Positions 1 to 6,434 of a stretch of 7,531 nucleotides of DNA are shown here, piece after piece; the first letter of the stretch is position 1, and each line of letters begins with the position of its first letter. A program made the position numbers and the translations under genes. The stretch is from DASWHK01 sp036398215. GTDB taxonomy: Bacteria; Acidobacteriota; UBA890. Where the stretch lies: the NCBI GenBank assembly GCA_036398215.1, contig DASWHK010000328.1, positions 1-7,531 on the forward strand, written 5' to 3'. Under the pieces are notes generated by a model. That model did not search any database, was not told where the DNA came from, and saw only the letters and a list, made by a program, of their open reading frames with translations.

Positions 1-166
1 CGCCGCAGGCTTGGCGGACAATGCGGGGAGGAAACCGACCAGCGCAACGCCGTGGGCGCGGGCCCGCCCGCGATGGTAGCGGAAAGGCGATGAGACATGC
101 GGGTCAGGGACGCCTGGCACGCGGCGGTGAACGTGAGACCCATCACCGTTCCACACGGCCTGCTAG

Positions 167-925
167 ATGATCTCGCTCCAGGGGGTCGGCAAGTCCTTCG
201 ACGGCGGCGAGACCTGGGCGATTCGCGACCTGACGCTGCAGGTCGAGGCTGGCGAGACCGTGGTCCTGCTGGGGAGCTCCGGGTGCGGCAAGACCACGAC
301 GCTCAAGCTGATCAACCGGCTCGTCGAGCCGACCGAGGGCAACGTCCTGGTCGGCGGCGACGACATCAGCGGGCGAGATCCGGTGGAGCTGCGGCGCGAC
401 ATCGGCTACGTGTTCCAGGGCATCGGCCTGTTCCCCCACATGAGCGTCCGGGACAACGTCGAAGTAGTGCCGCGGCTGCTCGGCTGGCCGCCGGCCGATC
501 GCCGCAGCCGGTCCGACGAGCTCCTCGAGATGGTCGGGATGTCGGCCGGCGAGCACGGCGACCGTTTCCCCGACGAGCTCTCGGGAGGACAGCAGCAGCG
601 CGTCGGCGTCGCCCGGGCGCTGGCCGCGGACCCCGCGTACCTGCTGATGGACGAGCCCTTCGGCGCCCTCGATGCGGTCACCCGCGACGCCCTCCAGCAG
701 CAGTTGCTGGCGCTCAAGGACGAGCTCGAAACCACGGTCGTCTTCGTCACCCACGACATCTTCGAGGCCCTGGCGATCGGCGACCGGATCGCCGTGCTCG
801 ACGGCGGCCGGTTGGAGCAGGTCGGCGCCCCGGAGGAGCTGGTCGGTCGGCCCGCGACCCCGTTCGTCCGCGAGCTGTTCGGCAAGCCGGCGAAGCAGTT
901 GGCGGCGTTCGAGGCGCTGCGGTGA
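167..925 (+). CDS. ABC importer ATPase, OpuCA/ProV/EgtV type without CBS domains
   Basis: Cytoplasmic ATP-binding subunit (252 aa) powering the permease encoded directly downstream. All nucleotide-binding motifs are intact: Walker A GSSGCGKT at residues 36-43, Q-loop Gln84 in GYVFQGIGLFPH, signature LSGGQQQR at 138-145, Walker B YLLMDEP at 158-164, D-loop GALD at 166-169 and switch His196. The sequence resembles the glycine betaine/carnitine/choline (QAT) ATPases. OpuCA and ProV normally continue into two regulatory CBS domains and reach about 380-400 aa; this protein stops after the ATPase core, so CBS-based osmotic or ionic gating is absent. The start is well fixed because an in-frame TAG (164-166) sits immediately before the ATG, although no clear Shine-Dalgarno sequence is visible. 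The stop overlaps the next gene's GTG start in a GTGA tetranucleotide, indicating translational coupling. The substrate cannot be read from the ATPase. Confidence 0.95.
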   Translation: MISLQGVGKSFDGGETWAIRDLTLQVEAGETVVLLGSSGCGKTTTLKLINRLVEPTEGNVLVGGDDISGRDPVELRRDIGYVFQGIGLFPHMSVRDNVEVVPRLLGWPPADRRSRSDELLEMVGMSAGEHGDRFPDELSGGQQQRVGVARALAADPAYLLMDEPFGALDAVTRDALQQQLLALKDELETTVVFVTHDIFEALAIGDRIAVLDGGRLEQVGAPEELVGRPATPFVRELFGKPAKQLAAFEALR

Positions 926-2505
926 CGGCGCCGGGCTGGCTCGAGCTGGTCGTTCAGCGGGCCCCGGAGCTCTGGCTGCGAACCGGCGAGCACCTGATGC
1001 TGACCGGTGCCTCCACCGCGCTGGCGATCCTGATCGGCGTGCCCGCCGGCATCCTGGCCTCCCGGACGCCGCGCCTGCGCGGCCCGTTGCTAGGCGGTAT
1101 CAGCATCCTGCAGACGATCCCCAGCCTGGCGATGCTGGCGATCCTTCTCGCGATCCTGCAGACGATCGGCGCCCTGCCGGCGATCATCGCGCTGACCTTG
1201 TACGCGCTGCTGCCGATCGCCCGCAACACGCTCACCGGCATCCAGGACGTCCCCGGGGAGGTGCGCGAGGCCGCCCGCGGCATCGGCATGAGCGGTCGCC
1301 AGCAGCTGTGGATGGTGGAGCTGCCGCTGGCGACGCCGGTCATCGTGGCCGGTGTCCGGACCGCCGCCGTCGTCGGCGTCGGCATCGCGACGCTCTCGGC
1401 GTTCATCGGCGCCGGGGGGCTGGGACAGTTCATCAACCGCGGGCTGGCGCTCTCCAATACGCGGCTGATCCTGCTGGGCGCGGTCCCGGCCGCCTTGCTG
1501 GCCCTGCTGGTGGACGCCAGCATCGCCGCCAGCGCATGGGGCCTGCGCCCGTTGCGGCGGGCCGAAGCCGGCGGCCTGACGGCCAGGCTCAGGCCGGTGG
1601 CGGTGGCCCTGCCCGGGCTGCTGGTCATCGTCGGGCTGGTCGCCTGGGCGAGCGGATCGCCCTCGGGAGCGGGCGTCATCGCCGGCGACGGCCCGCGACT
1701 CCGCATCGGCACCAAGAACTTCACCGAGCAGCTCGTCCTCGGCGAGCTGATGGCGCAGTTGATCGAGGCGCGTACCGGCGTTGCCGTCGAGCGGCGCTTC
1801 AACCTCGGCGGCACCATGATCGCCCACGGAGCGCTGATCAGCGGCGGCATCGACCTGTACGCCGAGTACACCGGTACCGCCCTCACCACCATCCTCGGCC
1901 GGCAGGTGGTGGCCGATCCCGGGCGCGTCTTCGAGATCGTGTCGGGCGCTTACCGGGATCGATTCGACGCCGAGTGGCTGCGGCCGTTCGGCTTCAACAA
2001 CACCTACGCGATCACCGTCCGCGGGGCCGACGCCGAGGGCCACGGCTGGCAGAGGGTCTCCGATCTCGCCGCCGAGGCGCCCCGGCTGCGGGCGGGATTC
2101 ACCAGCGAGTTCGCCGAGCGCCCCGACGGGTACCCCGGCCTGCGTCGCGCCTACGGCTTGAGCTTCGCCGAGGTGCGCGACCTGGACGCATCGTTGATGT
2201 ACGAGGCCCTCGCCCAGGGCGAGGTCGACGTGATCTGCGCCTTCGCCACCGACGGCCGCATCGCCGCCTACGACCTGCAGGTCCTGGACGACGACCGCGG
2301 CGTCTTCCCGCCCTATTACGCCGCGCCGGTCGTCCGCGTTCCGGCCTTGCGGAGCCATCCACTGCTCCCCGAGGTCCTCGGGTTGCTCGCCGACCTGCTC
2401 GACGACGAGACGATGCGTCGCCTCAACTACGAGGTCGACGCCACCGGCCGATCGCCGCGCCAGGTGGCGCGCGATTTCCTCGCAGCGGAGAGGCTGCTTC
2501 GCTGA
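922..2505 (+). CDS. Fused permease and substrate-binding protein of an OpuC/EgtU-type ABC importer
   Basis: A 527-aa protein starting at GTG 922. The N-terminal half (about 1-205) is an inner-membrane permease with several hydrophobic segments and the EAA coupling loop at 116-141 (EAARGIGMS...VELPLATPVI). A further hydrophobic segment (about 226-243) places the C-terminal half (about 258-527) outside the cytoplasm. That half is an OpuAC-type (QAT) binding domain with family motifs: GTKNFTEQ 263-270, YAEYTGT 313-319, FNNTYA 358-363, FATDGRI 441-447 and FPPYYAAPVVR 462-472. Tyrosines 313, 316, 362, 427, 465 and 466 are candidates for the aromatic cage that family members use to hold trimethylammonium groups; this assignment is inferred, not aligned. 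OpuCB and OpuCC are usually separate proteins. Fusion with a CBS-free ATPase is also the arrangement of the ergothioneine importer EgtUV, so betaine/choline/carnitine and ergothioneine both remain possible. The complex needs only these two genes. A 6-bp hairpin (2504-2523) spans the stop but has no T-run. Confidence 0.93.
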   Translation: MTAPGWLELVVQRAPELWLRTGEHLMLTGASTALAILIGVPAGILASRTPRLRGPLLGGISILQTIPSLAMLAILLAILQTIGALPAIIALTLYALLPIARNTLTGIQDVPGEVREAARGIGMSGRQQLWMVELPLATPVIVAGVRTAAVVGVGIATLSAFIGAGGLGQFINRGLALSNTRLILLGAVPAALLALLVDASIAASAWGLRPLRRAEAGGLTARLRPVAVALPGLLVIVGLVAWASGSPSGAGVIAGDGPRLRIGTKNFTEQLVLGELMAQLIEARTGVAVERRFNLGGTMIAHGALISGGIDLYAEYTGTALTTILGRQVVADPGRVFEIVSGAYRDRFDAEWLRPFGFNNTYAITVRGADAEGHGWQRVSDLAAEAPRLRAGFTSEFAERPDGYPGLRRAYGLSFAEVRDLDASLMYEALAQGEVDVICAFATDGRIAAYDLQVLDDDRGVFPPYYAAPVVRVPALRSHPLLPEVLGLLADLLDDETMRRLNYEVDATGRSPRQVARDFLAAERLLR

Positions 2506-2645
2506 CCGCTTGCCCTGGCGGTCTCCACCCCATCTTCCCTCTGGCGTTGCGCGATCGCTTCCCGGTGATGGCTTCGCCGACCGCGAGCCCCGCGCTGGCG
2601 CCACCCACCTGGGCCCTCCGCCGGTGCCCGGCAGCTCCGCTCTCC

Positions 2646-2674
2646 TTGCCGAGAATCCGGCTTTGCGCCATAGT
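2646..2674 (+). promoter_or_regulatory. Candidate sigma-70 promoter for the AGCS symporter
   Basis: TTGCCG (2646-2651) and CATAGT (2669-2674) are separated by 17 bases. Each box matches four of six consensus bases. This would start a transcript near 2681 with a leader of about 80 bases that contains the hairpin at 2695-2723. The boxes were found by eye only, and chance matches of this quality are common. Confidence 0.3.
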
Positions 2675-2694
2675 TGGCGCCCTGTCTCCGTCGG

Positions 2695-2723
2695 CAACCC
2701 GATTCCGTCAACGGCTCGGGTTG
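2695..2723 (+). promoter_or_regulatory. Leader hairpin / inverted repeat upstream of the symporter gene
   Basis: The arms CAACCCGA (2695-2702) and TCGGGTTG (2716-2723) are perfect 8-base inverted complements. Inside them a second small stem, CCG (2705-2707) with CGG (2712-2714), closes a TCAA loop. No T-run follows, so it is not a typical terminator. It lies 37 bases before the symporter ATG and downstream of the candidate promoter. It could be an operator for a repressor or an RNA element controlling translation; the sequence alone does not decide. Confidence 0.4.
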
Positions 2724-2747
2724 GTCACTGCTCGCCCACCGCGTCGC

Positions 2748-2756
2748 AAAGGGGAG
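2748..2756 (+). promoter_or_regulatory. Ribosome binding site fixing the symporter start
   Basis: The purine-rich AAAGGGGAG lies four bases before ATG 2761. The reading frame is open further upstream to an ATG at 2674, but that codon has no such site, and residues from 2761 onward (MQFFQTLSDF) look like a genuine AGCS N-terminus. This decides for 2761. Confidence 0.6.
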
Positions 2757-2760
2757 CCGC

Positions 2761-4521
2761 ATGCAGTTTTTCCAGACCCTGTCGGACTTCGGCAACCGCT
2801 ACATCGTCGAGCTCGGGATCCGCGTCGGCGACGAGACGATCCCGTTCATGGTCCTCTTGCTGCTGGGCACCGGCGTCTTTCTGACCCTGCGGCTCGGGTT
2901 CATCCAGCTGCGCCGGCTCGGGCACGGCTTCGCGGTCACCGCCGGCGTCTACGACGACCCCAATGAGCCCGGAGACGTCTCTCACTTCCAGGCCTTGACC
3001 ACGGCGCTCTCCGCCACCGTCGGCATCGGCAACATCGCCGGCGTGGCGATCGCCATCCACTGGGGCGGGCCGGGGGCGCTGTTCTGGATGTGGGTGACGG
3101 CGGGCCTCGGGATGGCCACCAAGTACACCGAGGTGACCCTGGCTCAGCGTTACCGGAAGCTCGAAGGCATCGACCGCGACCCCCACAAGTGGGAGGGGAC
3201 GGTCTCGGGCGGGCCGATGTACTACATCGAAAGAGGGCTGGGGCCGGGCTGGAAGTGGATGGCGGTGCTCTTCGCCGGCCTGCTGGGGGTGACCGCTTTC
3301 CTGACCGGCAATGCCATCCAGGCGAACACCGTCGCCGACACCATGCAGACGACCTTCGGCGTGCCGCCCTGGGTCAGCGGTCTGGTGACGGCGGCCGTGG
3401 TGGCGGCCGTCATCCTCGGCGGCATCACCCGCATTGGCAAGGTCACCGGCATCCTGGCCCCGCTGATGGCCGCGATCTACGTCTTCGGCGCCCTGGTCAT
3501 CCTGATCCTGAACGCCGGGCAGGTGCTTCCGGCGCTGGGACTGATCTTCCGCGAGGCCTTCAATCCCACCGCCGGGGTGGCCGGCACCGGCGTCGGCGCG
3601 TTCCTGGTCACGATGATGTGGGGGGTGCGCCGCGGCCTGTTCTCCAACGAGGCGGGACAGGGCTCGGCGCCCATCGCCCACGCCGCCGCCAAGACCGACG
3701 AGCCGGTATCCGAGGGCGTCGTCGCCCTGCTGGAGCCGTTCATCGATACGATCGTGATCTGCTCGATGACCGGCCTGGTGATCCTCACCACCGGGGTCTG
3801 GAACGACCGCATGCCCACGGAGATCACCCTTCGCGGCGGCGATCTGGTGTGGGTTACCGTCGACGAGATCGGCGGGCGCGAGGTGGTTTCCGCGCCCGGG
3901 GAGCTCCGCTTCGACGGCGGCGTGCACGCCGACGGCGAGCTCGGCGCGGCGCGCATCGGCTGGCACGACGTGGCGCTCGAGCAGCTCTTCGTCGACGCCG
4001 CGCTCACCCAGCCGTTCACCGGGACCGTGTTTCCGAGCGCCGGCAACGCGGTCGGCGACGACGGCCGCACCCACACCTCGCTGTTCGGGGCCGCGGCCGA
4101 GAGCGGTGCGCCGCTGACCATGGAGGCGTTCCGGCGCGGCCTGTCCGCATTCGGCGGGTGGGGACATCTCATCGTGGTGATCTCGGTGCTCCTGTTCGCG
4201 GTTTCCACGGCCATCGCCTGGAGCTACTACGGGGACCGCTGCGCCAACTACCTGTTCGGCCAGCGCGCCGTGCTGCCCTACAAGTTCGCCTTCGTGGCGA
4301 TGCACTTCGTGGGCGCCGTCGTGCCGCTGACCGTGATCTGGAACTTCGGCGACATCTTCCTGGCCGTCGTGATCGTCCCCAACCTGATCGCGCTGATCAT
4401 GCTCTCGCCACAGGTGGTCGAGGAGACCCGCAGCTACTTCGAGCGCAAGCCCTGGATCGAGAACGCCGAGGTCCACCGCCGCATCAAGGAGCAGAAGAAG
4501 GCCGGCTCCCGGCGGCCGTAG
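2761..4521 (+). CDS. Sodium:alanine/glycine symporter family protein (AGCS) with a large loop insertion
   Basis: Inner-membrane secondary transporter of 586 aa predicted to import a small amino acid (alanine or glycine in characterised members) with Na+. Family hallmarks are clear: QALTTALSATVGIGNIAG (77-94), the GGPGALFWMW signature (102-111), SGGPMYYIERGLG (149-161), RRGLFSNEAGQGSAP (290-304) and AIAWSYYGDR (484-493). About eleven hydrophobic segments are visible. Typical members are 440-480 aa. The excess lies at about residues 350-448, between TTGVW (343-347) and GAPLTMEAF (449-457). This insertion is polar, rich in Asp/Glu/Gly and apparently beta-prone, with no membrane segment. Given the Lys/Arg-rich C-terminus (likely cytoplasmic) and three segments after the insertion, it should face the periplasm; this is inferred from the positive-inside rule. 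Transcribed alone; a terminator follows closely. The exact substrate is not shown. Confidence 0.93.
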   Translation: MQFFQTLSDFGNRYIVELGIRVGDETIPFMVLLLLGTGVFLTLRLGFIQLRRLGHGFAVTAGVYDDPNEPGDVSHFQALTTALSATVGIGNIAGVAIAIHWGGPGALFWMWVTAGLGMATKYTEVTLAQRYRKLEGIDRDPHKWEGTVSGGPMYYIERGLGPGWKWMAVLFAGLLGVTAFLTGNAIQANTVADTMQTTFGVPPWVSGLVTAAVVAAVILGGITRIGKVTGILAPLMAAIYVFGALVILILNAGQVLPALGLIFREAFNPTAGVAGTGVGAFLVTMMWGVRRGLFSNEAGQGSAPIAHAAAKTDEPVSEGVVALLEPFIDTIVICSMTGLVILTTGVWNDRMPTEITLRGGDLVWVTVDEIGGREVVSAPGELRFDGGVHADGELGAARIGWHDVALEQLFVDAALTQPFTGTVFPSAGNAVGDDGRTHTSLFGAAAESGAPLTMEAFRRGLSAFGGWGHLIVVISVLLFAVSTAIAWSYYGDRCANYLFGQRAVLPYKFAFVAMHFVGAVVPLTVIWNFGDIFLAVVIVPNLIALIMLSPQVVEETRSYFERKPWIENAEVHRRIKEQKKAGSRRP

Positions 4522-4537
4522 CCCGACATTCTCGGTG

Positions 4538-4560
4538 CGCCGTGAAGAGGCGGCGTTTTT
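4538..4560 (+). terminator. Rho-independent terminator after the symporter gene
   Basis: CGCCG (4538-4542) pairs with CGGCG (4551-4555), optionally extended by a T-G wobble, with a GAAGAG loop and a TTTTT tail (4556-4560). It begins 16 bases after the symporter stop. The tail suits plus-strand transcripts only; read from the minus strand the stem has no T-run. A second small perfect hairpin (4566-4570 with 4576-4580) follows and could assist. Confidence 0.75.
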
Positions 4561-4659
4561 CCCAATGGGCGCAAAGCCCACCCGGCAACTGGTCGCTGGG
4601 CAGGCGGCGACCGCGCCGGCGCTCGAGCTCCGGCGGCGGCGACGGAATGCGCTGTCCTT

Positions 4660-6096
4660 TCAGCGCAGCAGCTGGATCAGCGCCACGAGAAAGAACATCC
4701 CGTAGAACACTGAGCAGGCCACGACGCAGACCTCGCGCCACAGCGGCGGTCGCAGCTCCGCGGGCAGGAACATGCGGTTCACGACCAGCGTGTGGATGCC
4801 GAGCAGCACGAAGGCGAACCCGGCGACGTTGGCGCCGATGATGATGAGCGTCAGCGGCTGCGCCAGGTTGAGCGCCACGCACCCCCAGACGGCGAAGAGT
4901 GCGAGCACGCAGTAGTAGACGGCGCGGACGTCACCGCCCCGCCAGCGGCGCACGGTGGCGCTGCCGCTCCACAGCATGTCGGTCGTCGCCCGCGGCAGGC
5001 CGTCGACGAGGCCCAGCTGGGTCGAGAACAGGATCCACAGGCCGGCGATCAGCGTCAGGTACCAGAAAAGATTGCCGTGGACGCTGGCGATCCCCGAGGC
5101 CTGCAGGTTGGCAACCGCCCAGCCTCCGATCGCCGAGCCGGGGGCGACGAACTGCATGGTGAGCAGCGCGGTCAGCAACATACCGACCGCCGAGCCGAGG
5201 CCGAAGATGCCCCACTGGTCGACGTTGACGAAGCGCCACCATTCGCGCCACGACTTCAACGACGCCTCGTCGACGGGAAACACGTTGCCGTGCGGCGATA
5301 GCCGAACGCTCTCGCCGAAGGCCGCCGGAATGTAGCCGACCGTCTTCGCCATCCCGTAGCCCTTGTCGCGCATCCAGTTGGTGACGTAGGCGTTGCCCGC
5401 GCCACCCAATCCGGAGTACGCGGCGAAGGCGCCGATCAGCGCCCAATCCGCCCTTTCCGGCAGGCTGCCGAAGCTGGCGAAGCCGGTGAGCACGCGGCCC
5501 CAGTTGCTCGCCGATACGGTCAGGGTGTCGATCAAAAAGAGATAGGTCCCGACCGCACCGATCAGCAGCCCGATGGCGATCTCGAGCGTTCGCTCGATCT
5601 TCTTTCCCACCAATACGATCAAGAAGCAGAGGCCGAAGGTCAGGTAGCCGAGCCTGATGACCAGGCCGGCGTCGGCCTCGGTCGGCATGCGGCCCAACAG
5701 CAGCGCCGCCGAGGCGGTGGCGCTCGCCAGCGCCCAGCCCGGCCAGCCGTACTGCAGGAACGAGAGGGCGCTGTAGGTCCACCCCCAGAAGCCCGGCCCC
5801 GGCCAGGTGCGCATGTAGCCGGTCATGATCGGCTCGCCGGTATAGAGGGTGTAGCGGGCCATCTCGAGGTTGAGGAGCACCTGCAGGACGACCGCCACCG
5901 TGGTGATCCACAGGAGGGCGGGACCGTAGCTGACGATCACCGAGGGGCCTAGCAGCCACTCGCCGCTGCCGATCGCCACCCCGAGGCCGATGATCCCCGG
6001 CCCGACCGTCCGCGCGACGTTGCCCGGCGTGAAGGCCGGCGGGGCCGGCAGCGGCTGCGTGCCCCAGGGCGGAAGTCGGCCGTGCGGTTGACTCAT
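4660..6096 (-). CDS. Divergent NRAMP-superfamily transporter lacking the DPGN motif
   Basis: Inner-membrane protein of 478 aa with about eleven hydrophobic segments, related to MntH/NRAMP carriers (COG1914-like). Support comes from the start of the first membrane segment (TVGPGIIGLGVAIGSGEW, 30-47), the NAYVTNWMRDKGYGMA block (235-250) after the sixth-segment region, and STQLGLVDGLPRATTDML (358-375), which matches the conserved segment with DG..R...D. In canonical Mn2+/Fe2+ transporters the first segment carries DPGN, whose Asp and Asn bind metal; here the aligned position reads GSGE (43-46). The sixth-segment MPH motif is also missing, with GLGGAGN (229-235) in that area. The substrate may therefore not be Mn2+ or Fe2+. 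It fits an uncharacterised NRAMP-related clade; NRAMP-related magnesium transporters show that such departures can change the ion. The ATG at 6096 has only a weak AGAGA-type site upstream. It lies 338 bases downstream of panE on the same strand and converges with the symporter. Confidence 0.85.
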   Translation of the reverse strand: MSQPHGRLPPWGTQPLPAPPAFTPGNVARTVGPGIIGLGVAIGSGEWLLGPSVIVSYGPALLWITTVAVVLQVLLNLEMARYTLYTGEPIMTGYMRTWPGPGFWGWTYSALSFLQYGWPGWALASATASAALLLGRMPTEADAGLVIRLGYLTFGLCFLIVLVGKKIERTLEIAIGLLIGAVGTYLFLIDTLTVSASNWGRVLTGFASFGSLPERADWALIGAFAAYSGLGGAGNAYVTNWMRDKGYGMAKTVGYIPAAFGESVRLSPHGNVFPVDEASLKSWREWWRFVNVDQWGIFGLGSAVGMLLTALLTMQFVAPGSAIGGWAVANLQASGIASVHGNLFWYLTLIAGLWILFSTQLGLVDGLPRATTDMLWSGSATVRRWRGGDVRAVYYCVLALFAVWGCVALNLAQPLTLIIIGANVAGFAFVLLGIHTLVVNRMFLPAELRPPLWREVCVVACSVFYGMFFLVALIQLLR

Positions 6097-6207
6097 GGTT
6101 CTCTGGGGGTGCCGTCGCCAGGATTCGCGCCGTCGCCGGCGTCCTCCTTGCGGCGCGTTCCCGGTTCAGCCTACGTGCAAACCAGATCTTCTTCGCCGTC
6201 GGCGCGC

Positions 6208-6236
6208 ATTGTGAAGCAGATCCGGGAACTTCGCAA
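6208..6236 (-). promoter_or_regulatory. Candidate sigma-70 promoter for the NRAMP-like gene
   Basis: On the minus strand TTGCGA (6236-6231) and CACAAT (6213-6208) are spaced by exactly 17 bases. Each box matches four of six consensus bases. Transcription would start near 6201, giving a leader of about 105 bases before ATG 6096. If this is the true promoter, the structured segment at 6301-6363 lies upstream of it and belongs to a longer panE read-through transcript. Confidence 0.35.
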
Positions 6237-6300
6237 AGGGTTGCCGCCGGGTGCGCTGCGCCGTCTACCGGCGCGCTTCGGAGAAGCAAGGCTCATACCA

Positions 6301-6363
6301 GCCACCGTGAGGGTGGCACGCGCATTGGAGCAACAAGGACGGGTGCCAAAGGAGCGAGCCACC
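6301..6363 (-). promoter_or_regulatory. Possible structured RNA with alternative pairings
   Basis: Read on the minus strand, GGTGGC (6363-6358) is followed about 40 bases later by GCCACC (6317-6312), a CTCAC loop and a second GGTGGC (6306-6301). The central GCCACC can pair perfectly with either copy, so two mutually exclusive stems are possible. A further 5-bp pairing joins 6315-6319 with 6343-6347. I recognise no known riboswitch class and see no T-run after the final stem. Confidence 0.3.
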
Positions 6364-6434
6364 GGCTGAACGACCTCGGAGAAAATCACAGCCGGCCAGC
6401 GCCCGCAGCAGAATGGCGATGAGAGATGGTCGGG

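Larger units (their letters stand above)
6097..6434. other. 338-base gap between panE and the NRAMP-like gene; no credible gene
   Basis: Open frames exist on both strands here (for example 6171-6389 minus and 6082-6369 plus), but their translations are low-complexity and Arg/Ser/Pro-rich, lack ribosome binding sites and resemble no family I know. The gap holds a candidate minus-strand promoter (6208-6236), a perfect 5-bp hairpin (6275-6279 with 6283-6287), and a cluster of alternative pairings (6301-6363). It is best read as the 3' end of panE plus the leader of the NRAMP-like gene. Confidence 0.6.

Noticed and set aside
1..166. Possible end or start of an upstream gene at the left edge
   Set aside because: All three plus-strand frames reach stops (77-79, 91-93, or a TGA just after 166), with short unconvincing translations, and the minus-strand candidate near 99 shows no family signal.
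97..921. Upstream part of a long plus-strand frame continuous with the permease-binding protein gene
   Set aside because: It overlaps the clearly coding ATPase in another frame, and its translation is Arg/Gly/Ala-rich with no family resemblance. The permease begins at GTG 922.
1090..2697. 535-residue minus-strand frame across the binding-domain region
   Set aside because: Shadow of the permease-binding protein gene; low-complexity composition, no recognisable domain and no ribosome binding site.
2659..4578. An 11-base inverted match (2659-2669 and 4568-4578) flanking the symporter gene, suggestive of mobile-element ends
   Set aside because: Too short, with no transposase, target duplication or further extension of similarity; likely chance in a GC-rich sequence.
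2725..4581. 618-residue open frame antisense to the symporter gene
   Set aside because: Such long antisense frames are expected in high-GC coding DNA. The product is His/Gly/Asp-rich with no membrane or domain pattern, and the sense strand carries full AGCS motifs.
4591..4612. 6-bp hairpin between the convergent genes as a terminator for the minus-strand NRAMP-like gene
   Set aside because: Stem of six with a ten-base loop but no T-run on the minus strand, so nothing distinguishes it from chance pairing.
6171..6389. 72-residue minus-strand frame in the panE to NRAMP-like gap
   Set aside because: No Shine-Dalgarno sequence, no family resemblance and Arg/Ser-rich composition; more likely non-coding leader.
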